Assembly: GCA_028274465.1 (NCBI GenBank)
Contig: CM051456.1
Span: 78,044,753 to 78,108,752, forward strand
Length of the DNA: 64,000 bases
Direction: 5' to 3'
DNA from: Plantago ovata
Taxonomy: Eukaryota > Streptophyta > Magnoliopsida > Lamiales > Plantaginaceae
Part shown: piece by piece, positions 1-10,357 of the stretch
How positions within the stretch are numbered: position 1 is the stretch's first letter
Layout of the letters: each line of letters opens with the position of its first letter
Notes under the pieces: generated by a model
The model's input: the letters and a program-made list of their open reading frames with translations, nothing else
Told to the model about the DNA's origin: nothing
Database searches by the model: none
Made by a program: the position numbers and the translations under genes

Positions 1-2573
1 AATCTGATTGCTCAAATCAGAGAGAATATGAAGGCCAAATACAAGAGTGCCTCTCCAGCTGAACAAGCTGTGATGCTCAAAGGTTCATTTGTACCTGTGG
101 TGGCTGATCCCCACAAAATCAATGAGGAAGAGGAAGTGAGGAGTGTTGCTTTGTACAAGCACCTCGAGTTAGTAATTCTGACCGATGATGATGAAGAGGA
201 AGAAGATGAGAACATTCCCACTGATCCAAGTGATGATGAAGGGAAAGATTCCAAGGACAAGAAAGACGATGATGATGACAATCATGGTCGAAGTCCTGAT
301 GCTGGAGGCTTAAAGTTGAAAGTTGCTGAAAATGTTCAACAAGAAAATCAGCAAGCTGAACAACCACAACCTCAACATGAATCTCAACCTCCTCCTGCTG
401 CTGCTGAAAATCAAGAACCTGTACAAGGTGCTGATACTGAAGAAGAATATGCCAGAAAAAGGGCTGCCTTGAAAAATGGCAAGAGTCCAATTTCCGATGC
501 CAAGTTCACTGATGCAAACCTTGATGATGATGATGAATTGGATGAAGATTACCAACGCGCTCTACAGAACAGTCTATTGATCCATGCAAGGCATACGCAG
601 GATCTAGAAATTGGTCAATCTTCAGGAGTAAGACCAAAGGAAGTTCCCTCCCTTCCATTTACTGCTGGCGAAACTCCAGTAATTGAGTCTCAAACTCAAT
701 TAAAACTAACTACTGGCGAAACTCCAGTAATTGAGTCTCAAACGTTGCCCTCAGCAACTACTCAATTAAAACTAACTACTGGTGAAACTCCAGTTGTTGA
801 GTCTGAAGTGTTGCCATCAGCAACCACTCAACCAAAAGGAAGTGAAGCTGCTGACTTAGGTTCCAAGGTTGCTGACCTTGATGAATCTAAGGATGACGAC
901 GACTTATCAGCAAATGAGGATGAACAATCCAAAAGAGATCCAAAAGTGGTTCAAATTCCTCCTCCTGATTACATAAATGATTTAGACGATGGTCTAAGAG
1001 GAGAATTGCTGATAAAGGATGATCAGTTTGCTTCAGAACTGAAAGTTCATTCCTTGACACCAAACCTAGTGCCGTTCCCAAGAGTTGAGGAGTTTACTCC
1101 TAGAATTTTGGCACTAAAGAAAGTCCATGATGCCTGCAAACCAGAAGATGAGGCATTGCTTGCTGAGAGCCCGCTTGATTTTGAAAAATATTGGCTACAG
1201 TGCTGAGACGCACTACTACTCTGACAATAGCTCAGAAAGACATCAGTCTTTATCACAAGAGCTATGAAGAAAATGTAAGTCAAGCACTCAAGCTAGCAAA
1301 GACCGCTCTCGTGAAGGCTCAGACTTTCATGGATGATAAGGCCGCAACAGAAAAACGACATGAAGAGAACATGGTGAGTATTCAAAAAGAGTTGTAAAAA
1401 ATGACTTCTGATCAGCAACAAATCATCATGAAGTATAACAGCTTAAGCACTCTTGCTGAAAATTGCAATGAGTTCTATTCTCTGCACATCACTCCGATGT
1501 TGCAATCCATGTCTAAGGGGGAAAAGAAAAGTACCAGAAAAAAGAAACCAAACCCCTCCTACTGTTGATGAGCCACTGCCCATAGAACCGCTTGCTGAAA
1601 AAGAGCAAAGTTCCAAAAGGCAAGCAGAATCTGAGTTGAATTCAGCAAGTACCAAAAAGAGAAAAACTGCTGCTGAAACTCAAGATTTTTGCCATACTGA
1701 AAGTCATCAAAATCTGAATGAAGATGATGAAGATGATGACAATCAAACAATAGCTCAAGCCATAAGAGCTAGACCTTTAACAGCCTTGACTCCGTCTGGC
1801 CACTCAAAGCATTTCTCGTCTGACTCTTCAGCAAGAGATCAAGACAATGCTAAATCAAGACGAAGAAGGCAAAGACAGGAAGAAAAGAGGCTGGCCAGCA
1901 TTGCTATTGGCTCCGGCATCGAATATACAAAGACCAGCAATGATGAAACCTCTCAGAATGTGATCAGAAACATTCATGGTTGATGGATCTTAAAGCTGGA
2001 AGATTTGCTGGTGAATGAGTTCTTTCCTACAACCATATTGAACCAAATGTTCACATGGATTGAACTCAAGGTACAAAGAAAAAAAAGGAAAAAACCCTCC
2101 CAAGAAATATTGTTGGGAGATGGTTGAATCTTGAGGTCTCAGTAAGAAGAACTGCCATTGGTAAGACTTATAGACAAGAACCAAATCTGATAAAACCACC
2201 TGGCATTGCTTATTACTCTGACCTAGTAACCAAGAAAACAAAGAAGAGACTTGGATTGATTCCTTATGAGTACTTCTATCTCACTGCTAAGGATCAAGAA
2301 GAAGATCTTCTCTGGCTAAGAAAGATTCATCCTAAAAGCATTTCAGATACACAACTTCTCCATGACAGCAATTGGGGCATGCATTTGTTGGTAACTCACT
2401 AAATGGAAATGAATGTTGAAAAGCATCATCATACTGCCTGCAAAAATGCAAGAATTCTTCAACTACAAGTCCGTAGGCTTCTGGAAAACTACGAAAAGGA
2501 CTGTGTTGAGTTTACTGCACTTGCTGAGAAGAGTGTAAGAGAGATTTTGAGAAAATCTTCTGGAAGATCTTAA
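1..2573 (+). pseudogene. S1 ORF3 C-terminal two-thirds, decayed
   Basis: This is the acidic, low-complexity ORF3 of the Sirevirus family, parallel to 42385-44950. It contains a run of Asp/Glu residues (about 180-290), a repeated TGETPV segment (658-830), a Lys/Arg-rich stretch near 1850-1890 and a conserved C-terminal domain (about 1984-2573). The longest intact piece is 28-1206. It is broken by a frameshift near 1185-1205, stops at 1395-1397 and 1981-1983, small indels around 1510-1560 and 2090, and a stop at 2400-2402. ORF3 occupies the env-like position of Sireviruses, but I see no signal peptide or membrane anchor, so an envelope role is not supported. Function unknown. Confidence 0.8.
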
Positions 2574-2837
2574 CTCTCTGTAATAGTTTTTGTTAAAGTT
2601 TTTTTTTGCTGATTCTGTTTAAGTTATCTCTGCTACTTCTTGTAAACTTCTGAAAGATAACTATCAGCAATGAAGCTTTTGACTCTTATTGGTTTTTGAT
2701 TATGCAATTTACTTATGCTTACTGTTTAATTATTCAAGTATGCTTGCATTAATCAACTGATTTATTCAACATCAGAAACCTCTAAAAGGGTAACAATTAA
2801 TTTAGCCATGGATTGCTAACATCAAAAAGGGGAAATT
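2574..2837 (+). other. S1 3' untranslated region and polypurine tract
   Basis: Short non-coding stretch between ORF3 and the LTR. It ends in the purine run AAAAAGGGGAAA (2824-2835), two bases before the LTR, which is the expected primer for plus-strand DNA synthesis. S2 has the equivalent tract with one more G (45200-45210). Confidence 0.75.
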
Positions 2838-3524
2838 TGTTAGGAAACTTGTAATTTTGATAAGCAATTAACCATGCTAAATTAAGGAAAGTCCAGTAAC
2901 TAGTACTCTTAAGGTCCATAGGAATTTAGAATTTTAAGGACATTGTAAAAGAGGAACGTTTGCTGAAGACTTAGAATAGGTGCTAGATAGGTTGGTTTTT
3001 AAAGCTTATGATGTATCTTGTTTTCTGAAAAGAAAATAACCTATTGAAGCATTTGCTGACGATGTACTTTGTTTTTACAAACAATCTATTGAAGCATTTA
3101 GAACCGCTCAGAATCTTGAAGAATTTTGAAGATCTGAAGACTTGAAGATTTCGAAGATCTGAAGACTAGAAGATTTCTGAAGACTGGTATCTACAAAGGC
3201 ACATGTTGCTCAGAAAGTGGAAACTTCAGCAACAGCATTGCATAAGTGAAAATCTATACGACAGAGTAGGTTGTGCTTGCTGAAACTGAGACTGACCACT
3301 TGCTGATGGAACATATGTGACCTCTTGCTGAAAGTACTTGCATTTGCGCTCCAATGTTACTGTTTGAATTCTATTCAAATAAGCATTAAATGCAAAGCTT
3401 GCACGCGAAGGACATGAAGACTAGAAGACAAACAAGGACGCTGCTGAAAGTACAAAATCAAGATAGTGACATCTTAAGGAACAAAAGCCTTGGAATTTAA
3501 AATTCAAACGGCTCCTTATTTTCA

Positions 3525-3534
3525 CTATAAATAG
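3525..3534 (+). promoter_or_regulatory. S1 LTR TATA box
   Basis: CTATAAATAG followed by AGGTCATCC. The same box is at 45875-45884 in the S2 LTR. Transcription would start about 30 bp downstream, so the U5 hairpins are transcribed. Confidence 0.7.
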
Positions 3535-4264
3535 AGGTCATCCGGCAAAGAGTAGAAGTGTGTCAACAACGTGATCATACTCTCACTTGTGCTTAAACTC
3601 ACAAACCCTTCAATACTGTATACTGCCATTGATCCGTTCCAAGACATAAAGCTTGAAAAAGATACTTGTGAAGAAGTAGATTTTACACGACTAAGAAATT
3701 AGTTAAGTGTTCTTTCTTTCTTTCGAACAAGAACAAGTCTTGACACCAGAAACAATCAAACTTGTTTACTGCAAAGTATTCAAAGTTCTGTTTCTTAGAT
3801 TACTTGTTGTAACTGAATAAGTTATAATTAAGTTTTCTCATCCCAAACCTCTCTAACTGAAAATACACCCTTTCAGGCGTGATATTCAGGGGGAACTTAA
3901 TCGAGCATAGTTTTGCTGATTAAAAGTACCAAGTTTGGTGGAGAACAAGATTGCGTTCTCTAGATTAAGTTGGAGACGAAGCAAGTGTGCTTTGGTTTCT
4001 GTTTGAATCGCTCTAGATAGGTGTTGTAAGGAACCTCAATCTTATCTTAGTGGATTCAGTCCTAGAAAGGAGAAAGTGGATTAGTTGAGAGATTGCGCCA
4101 CTCTCAGATACCACTATAAAAGTGTTTGTGTGATTTACTTACTGTATTTAGTTTTCAGCAAATCATATCTATCTGTACACAGTCACTCACATCACTTGCT
4201 GAAACCTTCATTTACTGAAAGAGCACTTATTGTATCAAAGACTTCCGCTCTCTGATTTTAAGTA

Positions 4265-4357
4265 TCAGCAAACCTAGTTACTGCAAAGTAACTTGCGCTT
4301 GCTGAGAAAGTTAAGTATCAGCAAACTCATTACTGAAAAGTAATAAGCACTTGCTGA
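4265..4357 (+). repeat. Tandem GNRA-loop hairpins in S1 U5
   Basis: Two tandem units of about 53 bp. Unit A: TCAGCAA (4265-4271), stem GTTACT, loop GCAA, stem AGTAAC (4277-4292), TTGCTGA (4299-4305). Unit B: TCAGCAA (4318-4324), stem ATTACT, loop GAAA, stem AGTAAT (4329-4344), TTGCTGA (4351-4357). The G-C closing pair of A becomes A-T in B, and the outer heptamers can pair with each other. Confidence 0.7.
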
Positions 4358-4443
4358 GAAAGTTTTAAACGACGAAAGTTTGAAAAGACTATTCACCCCC
4401 CCCCCCCCATCTAGTCTTTTCTTGTTGTTTAAAGGGACCAACA

Positions 4444-5814
4444 TACGCTGACTGAACTAAACTCTTATTTGAGAGATCCATCTCAGAAAGAAGGTTTAGG
4501 TGCAACGTATGAAGGTGATGACGTAATAATCTTGAGTAAAGATAAATCACCGATTTCCTTTGTACGTGCTACTCATAGTGGTCAACCAGAACTCTATCAG
4601 TTTGGTCAATCTAAGGTTTCTGAAAAATGCAATCAAGTACCTACGACCGTAAAGCCCGTTGTTGCTACTCAAAGTAACAAGACTTTAAAAGGAAAACAGG
4701 TTGCTGAAAAGAAAACTGTAAAGAAAAAGGATGTTGTAAAGCATTCTGCCAAACAAGTTGCTGAAAAGCAATTTGTGAAGTCAAAAGGCAAGATTACTAA
4801 AAGTAATCAGAAGACCTTTGCTGACAAACCTGAATCAAGTAAGGTTGCTGATACAAAAACTCAGCATTCTCCGAAAAGTGGACTCGGTTTTAAAACCAAG
4901 CAAAGTCAACTCTTTCACGAGTATAAGCAAAGTCTGCAAAGATACTTCAAAGAGATGAACAAAATCAAGCCTAAGAGTTCTGACAAGACTCAAAATGCTA
5001 GGGCTAGAAGGAACCTTGCTAGAAAATTATGATCAGCAAAAAGGTCAACCGAGCAAGACACCACATCAGAAAGTGGATTTGATCAGCACAAATCAAAAGT
5101 CTTTTGGCTCAAAACCTCCTAGTTCCTCAGCAAGTAGAAAACAAGTCAAAGTTGAAAAACTTAAGACTTGGGTTTCCACTGGACGCATTCTTGAACATGT
5201 TAATGGACATCCAATATTGGATAATTAACTTGTTTGCTCTTGATTGTGCATACTTCAGCCACAGAGACAAACGATGCAATCTGGCACTTTGACAGTGGTT
5301 GTGGAAAGCACATGACGGGCAACAAAAATAACCTTATAAACTATAGACGGTGGTCTAAAGGTCCAAGAATAAGGTTTGCTGGTGGAGGCTCTGGTTCTAC
5401 AAAAGGCTATGGTGACGTGAAGTTAGGATGCATTACCATTACAGGAGTTCTTTATGTCAAAAATCTTAAGTTTAACCTTTTCAGCAAGAGTCAATTTGCT
5501 GACAAAGGATACTTCATCAAAATGAAAAGTGATGAATGTAAACTTATGGACTTTGAGACAAAGAAGGTTATTATGATTGCCAGAAGATCAGGAGGCTTGT
5601 ACATCGTAGATTGGTCTTCAACAATCGTTGAAAAATGCCTTGTCTCAGATCACGATTGCCTTGCTGAAAAAGCATGGTTATGGCATAAACGAACAAGTCA
5701 CCTAAACTTCAAGACGCTGAATAAGCTGTCTAAAAAGACACTTGTAGTTGGATTACCTAAGGTTACTTTTAAGAAGGATGGTGTTTGCAATGCATGTTAG
5801 CAAGGTAAGCAAAC
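4444..5814 (+). pseudogene. S2 gag C-terminus, protease and pre-integrase region
   Basis: A Lys-rich gag/pro linker (4469-5032) is followed by a copia aspartic protease with the DSG motif (HFDSGCGKHMTGN, about 5287-5325). Then comes the GAG-pre-integrase zinc region with His at about 5692 and 5700 and Cys near 5788 and 5797 (HHCC). Stops and frame changes at about 5031-5230 and an in-frame TAG at 5798-5800 break it. The frame resumes at 35980 after the Gy1 insertion, with caaac duplicated on both sides (5810-5814 and 35975-35979). The encoded enzymes would process the polyprotein and help integrate cDNA, but this copy is dead. Confidence 0.85.
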
Positions 5815-6168
5815 TGATGAACGTGTATTTTACACCTTCATATGAGTCTTTTTTCACCTATTTAGCTATCCTCTATGTTAATTTAGCTATATTATAGTGC
5901 ATTTTATTAGAATAGTTGTCACGTTTCCCTTTAGTTTGCATTTTACAGGTTTTAGGTGAAAAACGTGATTTTCCAGGCAATTATATTGAAGAAAACAAAG
6001 AATCGGTGTTTCGTGGTCATCCATGGTGTATCTAGAAGGTTCCGGACGAGATTTGAGGTCTAGGGGTCGAGTTTCAAGGCTCAAAGGTCACTAGAAGGCA
6101 AAATCCGAGTCCGAAAAGGAAAAGAAGACCAAAAACGCGTCAAAAACGCGTTTCCGCCGACTGGAGCT

Positions 6169-6250
6169 CCCGGGCGGTTCGCCCGGGATGTGGGGCGGTT
6201 CGCCCCACACCAGGCGGTTCACCCGGTGTCTGGGACGACTCGCCCCACGC
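6169..6250. repeat. GC palindrome array in Gy1 5' LTR
   Basis: Four adjacent inverted repeats of the form GGGCGGTTCGCCC, GGGGCGGTTCGCCCC, AGGCGGTTCACCCGG and GGGACGACTCGCCCC. It ends 12 bp before the TATA box. Confidence 0.8.
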
Positions 6251-6261
6251 CTTCCGAACTC

Positions 6262-6271
6262 CTATATATAG
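6262..6271 (+). promoter_or_regulatory. Gy1 5' LTR TATA box
   Basis: CTATATATAG followed by TTGC. The same box lies at the equivalent place in the other gypsy LTRs: 12807, 35212, 54846 and 63097 on plus; 19928, 25494 and 51185 on minus. At 16959-16968 it is altered to CTACATATAG. Confidence 0.75.
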
Positions 6272-7003
6272 TTGCATCTGTTTCTACGTTTTTCATACTT
6301 TTCACATAGTTTTAGATAGGAATTCTCCAGAGCCTGTTCTGTAAATTCTTAGCATAGGAGACTATTTTTCTTATCAATTTGGAGGATTATCTTGCTTGTG
6401 AGTTCGCAATTCTTCGGAGATTGACAACCTTCGTCGGTAACATTGTATCTCACGACTCTTCTATTTATATTTATATCTTTCAACACGTTTTCATCCAATC
6501 TTGCTTTGATTTCTGTTGATTGCATGTCATCTATGAGTAGCTAAATCTATCGTTGGTGATAGTATGTGATTTCTTAGCTAGGGTTCTTAATTATGCATGA
6601 TGGCTATAACGCGAATCAGACTTGATTTATTGCTTTATTTCATTGATCTATCTAAGCCCTCTATCTTCGTAGTGTTGAATTGAACGGAACACATTGAACA
6701 AATTCATGATCTTAGATTTCTATGCAAAACGATCGGGTACTTCATGCATGATTATTAACCTGACGCTTTGAATGATCATACTATCACTAACCTCCATTAT
6801 CTTTGATAAGAAAAATCTGTGCTAAGTCGTTTGTTGAGTTTATAGTTTAAGTTAAATTAGATAAAGCTAGTTATAGTCCTTAGAGATCGACACTCGAGGT
6901 TATTTTACTGCTACACTACGATTTTTGTTGTAGTTGTGAATTGTCTTTGGCTAAAAACAAATTTATTTGATAATTGAGTCTCACAAACTCCGGTTCATCA
7001 AAT

Positions 7004-7021
7004 TGGCGCCGTTGCCGGGGA
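7004..7021 (+). other. Gy1 primer-binding site (tRNA-Asp type)
   Basis: TGGCGCCGTTGCCGGGGA, three bases after the LTR. It is complementary to the 3' end expected of plant tRNA-Asp, as known for Athila/Tat elements. Gy2, Gy3 and Gy5 have CGCTGCC in place of CGTTGCC. Confidence 0.85.
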
Positions 7022-7139
7022 CTATACTCCTTTTTCTGTTTATCTTATTTATATTTTTCAGCATTCAATTCCTAGTTTTAGTAGTTTTATTTTAGTTGAT
7101 CTATCTGATACTCCTTTCTTAGCTTGTTACATATAGTGT

Positions 7140-9252
7140 ATGCGAAGTACACGATCTAGAGGGACACCGTTTGCTGAACCAATCGCTGAAATCGACAGAG
7201 TCTACCACCAAAGAAGGCGACTACTTCGACGACGTGAACTAGAGGAAATAGAGGATACCGATTTCTCTGAATCTCTACACAGTCTTTTTGAGGAAATGGT
7301 CGGAATGGCAGAAGCTAGACCACTGAAATCATGAGTTCAACCCACCAAGGATCGTATGAGGGGACCGACGATTGTTCTTTCGCCTGCAACTCGAGATCTG
7401 GAAATAAAAAACCACGCGTTCCAGCAACTTCCGAGGTTCTATGGCTTGGCAAGGGAAGATGTGATGGGGTACTTGCACGATATCGATGACTTCGTCAACC
7501 AACTCCCACGACCCGGAGCTGAAATAACACCGGATGAGTTGAGAATGAAGGTGTTTGCTATGGGGCTTGGCGACAGGGCCAAGTCATGGTTGAGTTCTCT
7601 ACCGGCGGGTTCGCTTGACACTTGGGCAAAGGTTTTTTCAACATTTATGGAGAAATAATTTCCCCACACCTTGACTACCGCGCTTAAGGCGCAAATCACT
7701 GGAATCAAACAAGACTATGATGAGACTATCTACACCGCTTTTGAGAGGTTCCAATACCTCATGAACAATTGCCCTCACCATGGTTTTGAGCTTGCAGATC
7801 TTGTCCAACACTTCTACAATGGACTAACCTTTGAGAATCAGCAAGTGGTGGATTTCCAATGTCGTTGCAATATTTGGGAGGAAACCGCGGAAGCCATTTG
7901 GGCGGTTTTTGAAAGACTTGCTAAGGGTTTGCAATTCAAGGATCCAAGAGCAATGGTTAGGAGACGTGGACCTGAAGCTCCACCTGGAGGCCCCTATGTA
8001 TGGGGGGAATGGGGATCGATTCGAGTGCTTTACCAATGAGTTGAAACAAGTCCTCAAGAACTCCGCAGGAACATCTATGTCGAATGAAGTTTGCCGAATA
8101 TGCAAGAACTATGGGCATGGAGCTCATATGTGTAGATCGGAGCTTGCATATGATGATGGCAATTGGGTTCAAGGAGGCGAAGAGGAAGCTTTTGCTGCGG
8201 AATTTCATACTCAAGAAGCTAGCTACGGATAAGATGGTAGGAATCCTCGAGGTGGATTTTGGAGAAGAGGGTTCCGAAGCAATCAAGGATATGCACCGGC
8301 TAGCCAAACTTATGGCCCTAACCAAGACCGTAGTAAGCTTAGCTATGATAATGATCACTGCGAGAACCCTGCACCCAAAGAGCAACCAAAGTCGAAGACG
8401 GCTCTACTGATGGAAAACTTGCAGAAAATGGTTGATCACACCCAAAGTTTTCTTAAGCGTAATGAATAATATTCTGAGAAGACTAGGGCGAGGTTGGATC
8501 GTTTGGAAGAGAGCACTAGGCTTGCCCATCAAAAGATGCAAGAGTTGATTGACCGTGGAGCGAGTAGCGAGCAAGGGAAGTTGCATAGAAACACTGAGAA
8601 GTCGATGTCTATTACCTTGGTGGGTGATCTTCCTGTTGAAATCACCATCAAGAAGGTTGCTAAATGTGAGCGTTGCAAGGATGAAGTACCCCCATTAGCC
8701 AAGGAAGAAGAGAAGGACCTTGGTTCTGATGTGAGTGATGAGGAGCAAGAGGATCCCGAGCCAATTCCTGACAGTTTCGATGTTAAGGTTGGGATTGTTG
8801 AACTTGAAGATCTTCGTGCTACACTAGATACGGGATCTTACTCTAATGTGCTCCCAATGAATGTGTTTGAGAAGAGTAGCCTTGGAAAACTATCTGAGCA
8901 TAAGGCTATTGTGCAATTGGCGGATGGATCCTTTGTGAGACCCGAAGGCGTTGTGAAGAACGTATTGGTTAAGATTGGTGAAGCTTCTGTGTACACCGTT
9001 GTTCTCTTGGGGCGAACGTTCTTGACTAAGCTACGCTCCGTGATAGACATCTACCGAAGAACTTGCACCATTGAGGTGGATGGCAAGCAACATGTGTAGC
9101 GAGCCATATCTGATCCAAATATTCACTTCAATGCTTCTCACACCGTTAACTACTTTGTTCTTGCTGTCTATGTTCATTCTCATTCACAGGTTCGTGGCAT
9201 GTGGAAAAGATCCATGAAGGGGAAGTCTAGTACCCTCAAAAAGACGAACTAA
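7140..9252 (+). pseudogene. Gy1 gag plus aspartic protease, decayed
   Basis: Parallel to the better preserved Gy3 copy (22340-24493). Order: N-terminal region; retrotransposon gag domain (about 7400-7930); CX2CX4HX4C zinc knuckle (about 8090-8135); coiled, charged linker (about 8400-8600); retropepsin-like domain with the DTGS motif near 8827 and VVLLGRTFL near 8998. Gag would assemble the particle and bind RNA, and the protease would cleave it. Lesions: stops at 7332-7334, 7656-7658, 8230-8232, 8467-8469 and 9097-9099, and a frameshift near 7980. Nothing resembling RT or integrase follows. Confidence 0.85.
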
Positions 9253-9509
9253 GATGTAAGAAGAAGTCGAGTCAAATACTATAAACAATGGCGCTATCGG
9301 GGAGGCAACCCGGAGTTTTTATCGTTTTTTTCGCTTTATTGCATTGCATGCATTCATACATGGAACAATTTGCCTTTCTTTATGTGAATTTGCTCGTTTA
9401 TGTGTTGCTTTGTGCTTATGTTTATGTTTGAGTGAATTTTTTCGAGTGTTTTTCATGAGGGAAATGGTTTTCGGGGATAAAAAACTGAGTTTTTCGAAAA
9501 CTTTCGTCT
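9253..9509 (+). other. Gy1 post-protease non-coding stretch with GGGAGGCAACCC hairpin
   Basis: Non-coding. At 9287-9313 lies ATGGCGCTATCGGGGAGGC followed by AACCCGG, in which CGGG and CCCG can pair around GAGGCAA (9298-9313). The same block occurs at the same relative place in Gy3 (22270-22300, minus strand). The rest is T-rich with no coding signal. Confidence 0.6.
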
Positions 9510-9668
9510 CCCACCTCTGGAGGTGGGGGGCGAATCGCCCCAAAGAGCCAGAGAGTCAGTTTCAGACTCTCTGGCAGTGGGGGGCGATTCACCCCACACG
9601 CCAGAGAGCTTCACGCTCTCTGGCGATGGGGGGCGAATCGCCCCACGCACGGGGTGAATCGCCCCCCG
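9510..9668. repeat. Internal GC palindrome array of Gy1
   Basis: Successive inverted repeats: CCACCTCTGGAGGTGG, GGGGCGAATCGCCCC, AGAGAGTC paired with GACTCTCT, GGGGCGATTCACCCC, CCAGAGAG paired with CTCTCTGG, GGGGCGAATCGCCCC, and a final unit ending CGCCCCCC. These resemble the LTR palindromes but lie inside the element, and the array ends about 12 bp before a TATA-like box at 9680. Gy3 has a shorter relative at 21977-22084. Confidence 0.8.
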
Positions 9669-9679
9669 TTTTCTGAGAA

Positions 9680-10352
9680 TATAAGTGCGGGATTTCTCCC
9701 TCAAACCCTCATTCTCTCATCTTCTTCACCTCTCTTTCTCCAAAACACCCAAAAACTCGAAAAATCTTCTTTCTTCCATAATTTCTTCAATTCTCCATCA
9801 AATTTTGTGTTCTTTAGCTTCAATCGAAGCCCATTATGTGCTCTTTAATTCTATCCGAACAACTTTCATCCTAGTACATTTATTTTTCAGATCTGAGGTA
9901 ACTTCACATGAACCCTAATTTTTCAAATTTGGGGTTTTTTTGATTTATGCTTCAATTGAGCTTATATGATGTATGGGTTGATTGTTTATGTGATTAGAAT
10001 CGATTTTCATTACCAATTGCTTGCTCAATTTTGCTTGGTTTGGTAAATTGGGAATTTTTGCTTACTTGATATCTATGTCTCGTTCTGCATTGTCCCTTTT
10101 TCTTCATTCCATGTTTTATGATGAGGTTATTGGTATGATAAAGGTAGACATCATGGTAGAACACTAGATTATCTAGCATAAAAGCATGTTGTGATATGTT
10201 ACATTGCATTGTGGTAGCTAGATTAGACTTGGTGTTTTGAAGATTAGGCGTGATAATGAAGTTACTCGTTTGTTTCACTCTTGCATTTGCACATGCATGA
10301 AGCTTTTTGTTGTACGAGGTACTAATGGATGTTTGTAGGAACCATGCCACAA
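9680..10352 (+). promoter_or_regulatory. Putative internal promoter and leader intron for ORF2
   Basis: TATAAG (9680-9685) is followed by a CT-rich, ATG-poor leader (9691-9890) of the kind seen in plant 5' untranslated regions. A splice-donor-like GAG|GTAAC follows (intron from 9898), with T-rich sequence ending in the acceptor-like TTTGTAG (10338). An ATG comes at 10343. ORF2 coding sequence follows beyond the C1 insertion at 10358. This is inferred from layout; no transcript data were available. Confidence 0.5.
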
Positions 10353-10357
10353 AGGGA

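Larger units (their letters stand above)
1..4443 (+). mobile_element. S1: 3' end of a Sirevirus-type Ty1/copia element
   Basis: The segment holds the 3' part of ORF3, a polypurine tract and an LTR ending in CA. The same order, with closely matching sequence, recurs at 42385-46782 (S2). No primer-binding site follows the LTR, so this is a 3' LTR and the rest of S1 lies left of the window. Sequence after 4443 is the gag/protease part of S2, so S1 is inserted in S2. The expected right duplication would be tacgc (4444-4448), but its partner is outside the window. Confidence 0.85.
2838..4443 (+). repeat. S1 3' LTR (Sirevirus type)
   Basis: 1606 bp, starting TGTTAGGAAAC and ending GGGACCAACA. It is homologous along its length to 45214-46782. 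Contents: TATA box CTATAAATAG (3525-3534), paired hairpins near the end (4265-4357) and a run of 13 C at 4396-4408 where S2 has 7. By eye it holds 9 copies of TTGCTGA and 4 of the reverse complement TCAGCAA. Confidence 0.9.
5815..7000 (+). repeat. Gy1 5' LTR
   Basis: 1186 bp. Contains a palindrome array (6169-6250), a TATA box at 6262-6271 and one copy of the CTTCGTAGTGTTGAA unit near 6665 that other subfamily members carry in tandem. It differs from the 3' LTR by scattered substitutions and by one extra palindrome unit. Confidence 0.93.

Noticed and set aside
119..490. His- and Phe-rich minus-strand ORFs in the S1 ORF3 region
   Set aside because: Antisense shadows of the Asp/Glu-rich and Gln-rich plus-strand coding sequence.
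6169..6250. Regular palindromes as a possible CRISPR array
   Set aside because: Eukaryotic retrotransposon LTR, no unique spacers of constant length and no cas genes.
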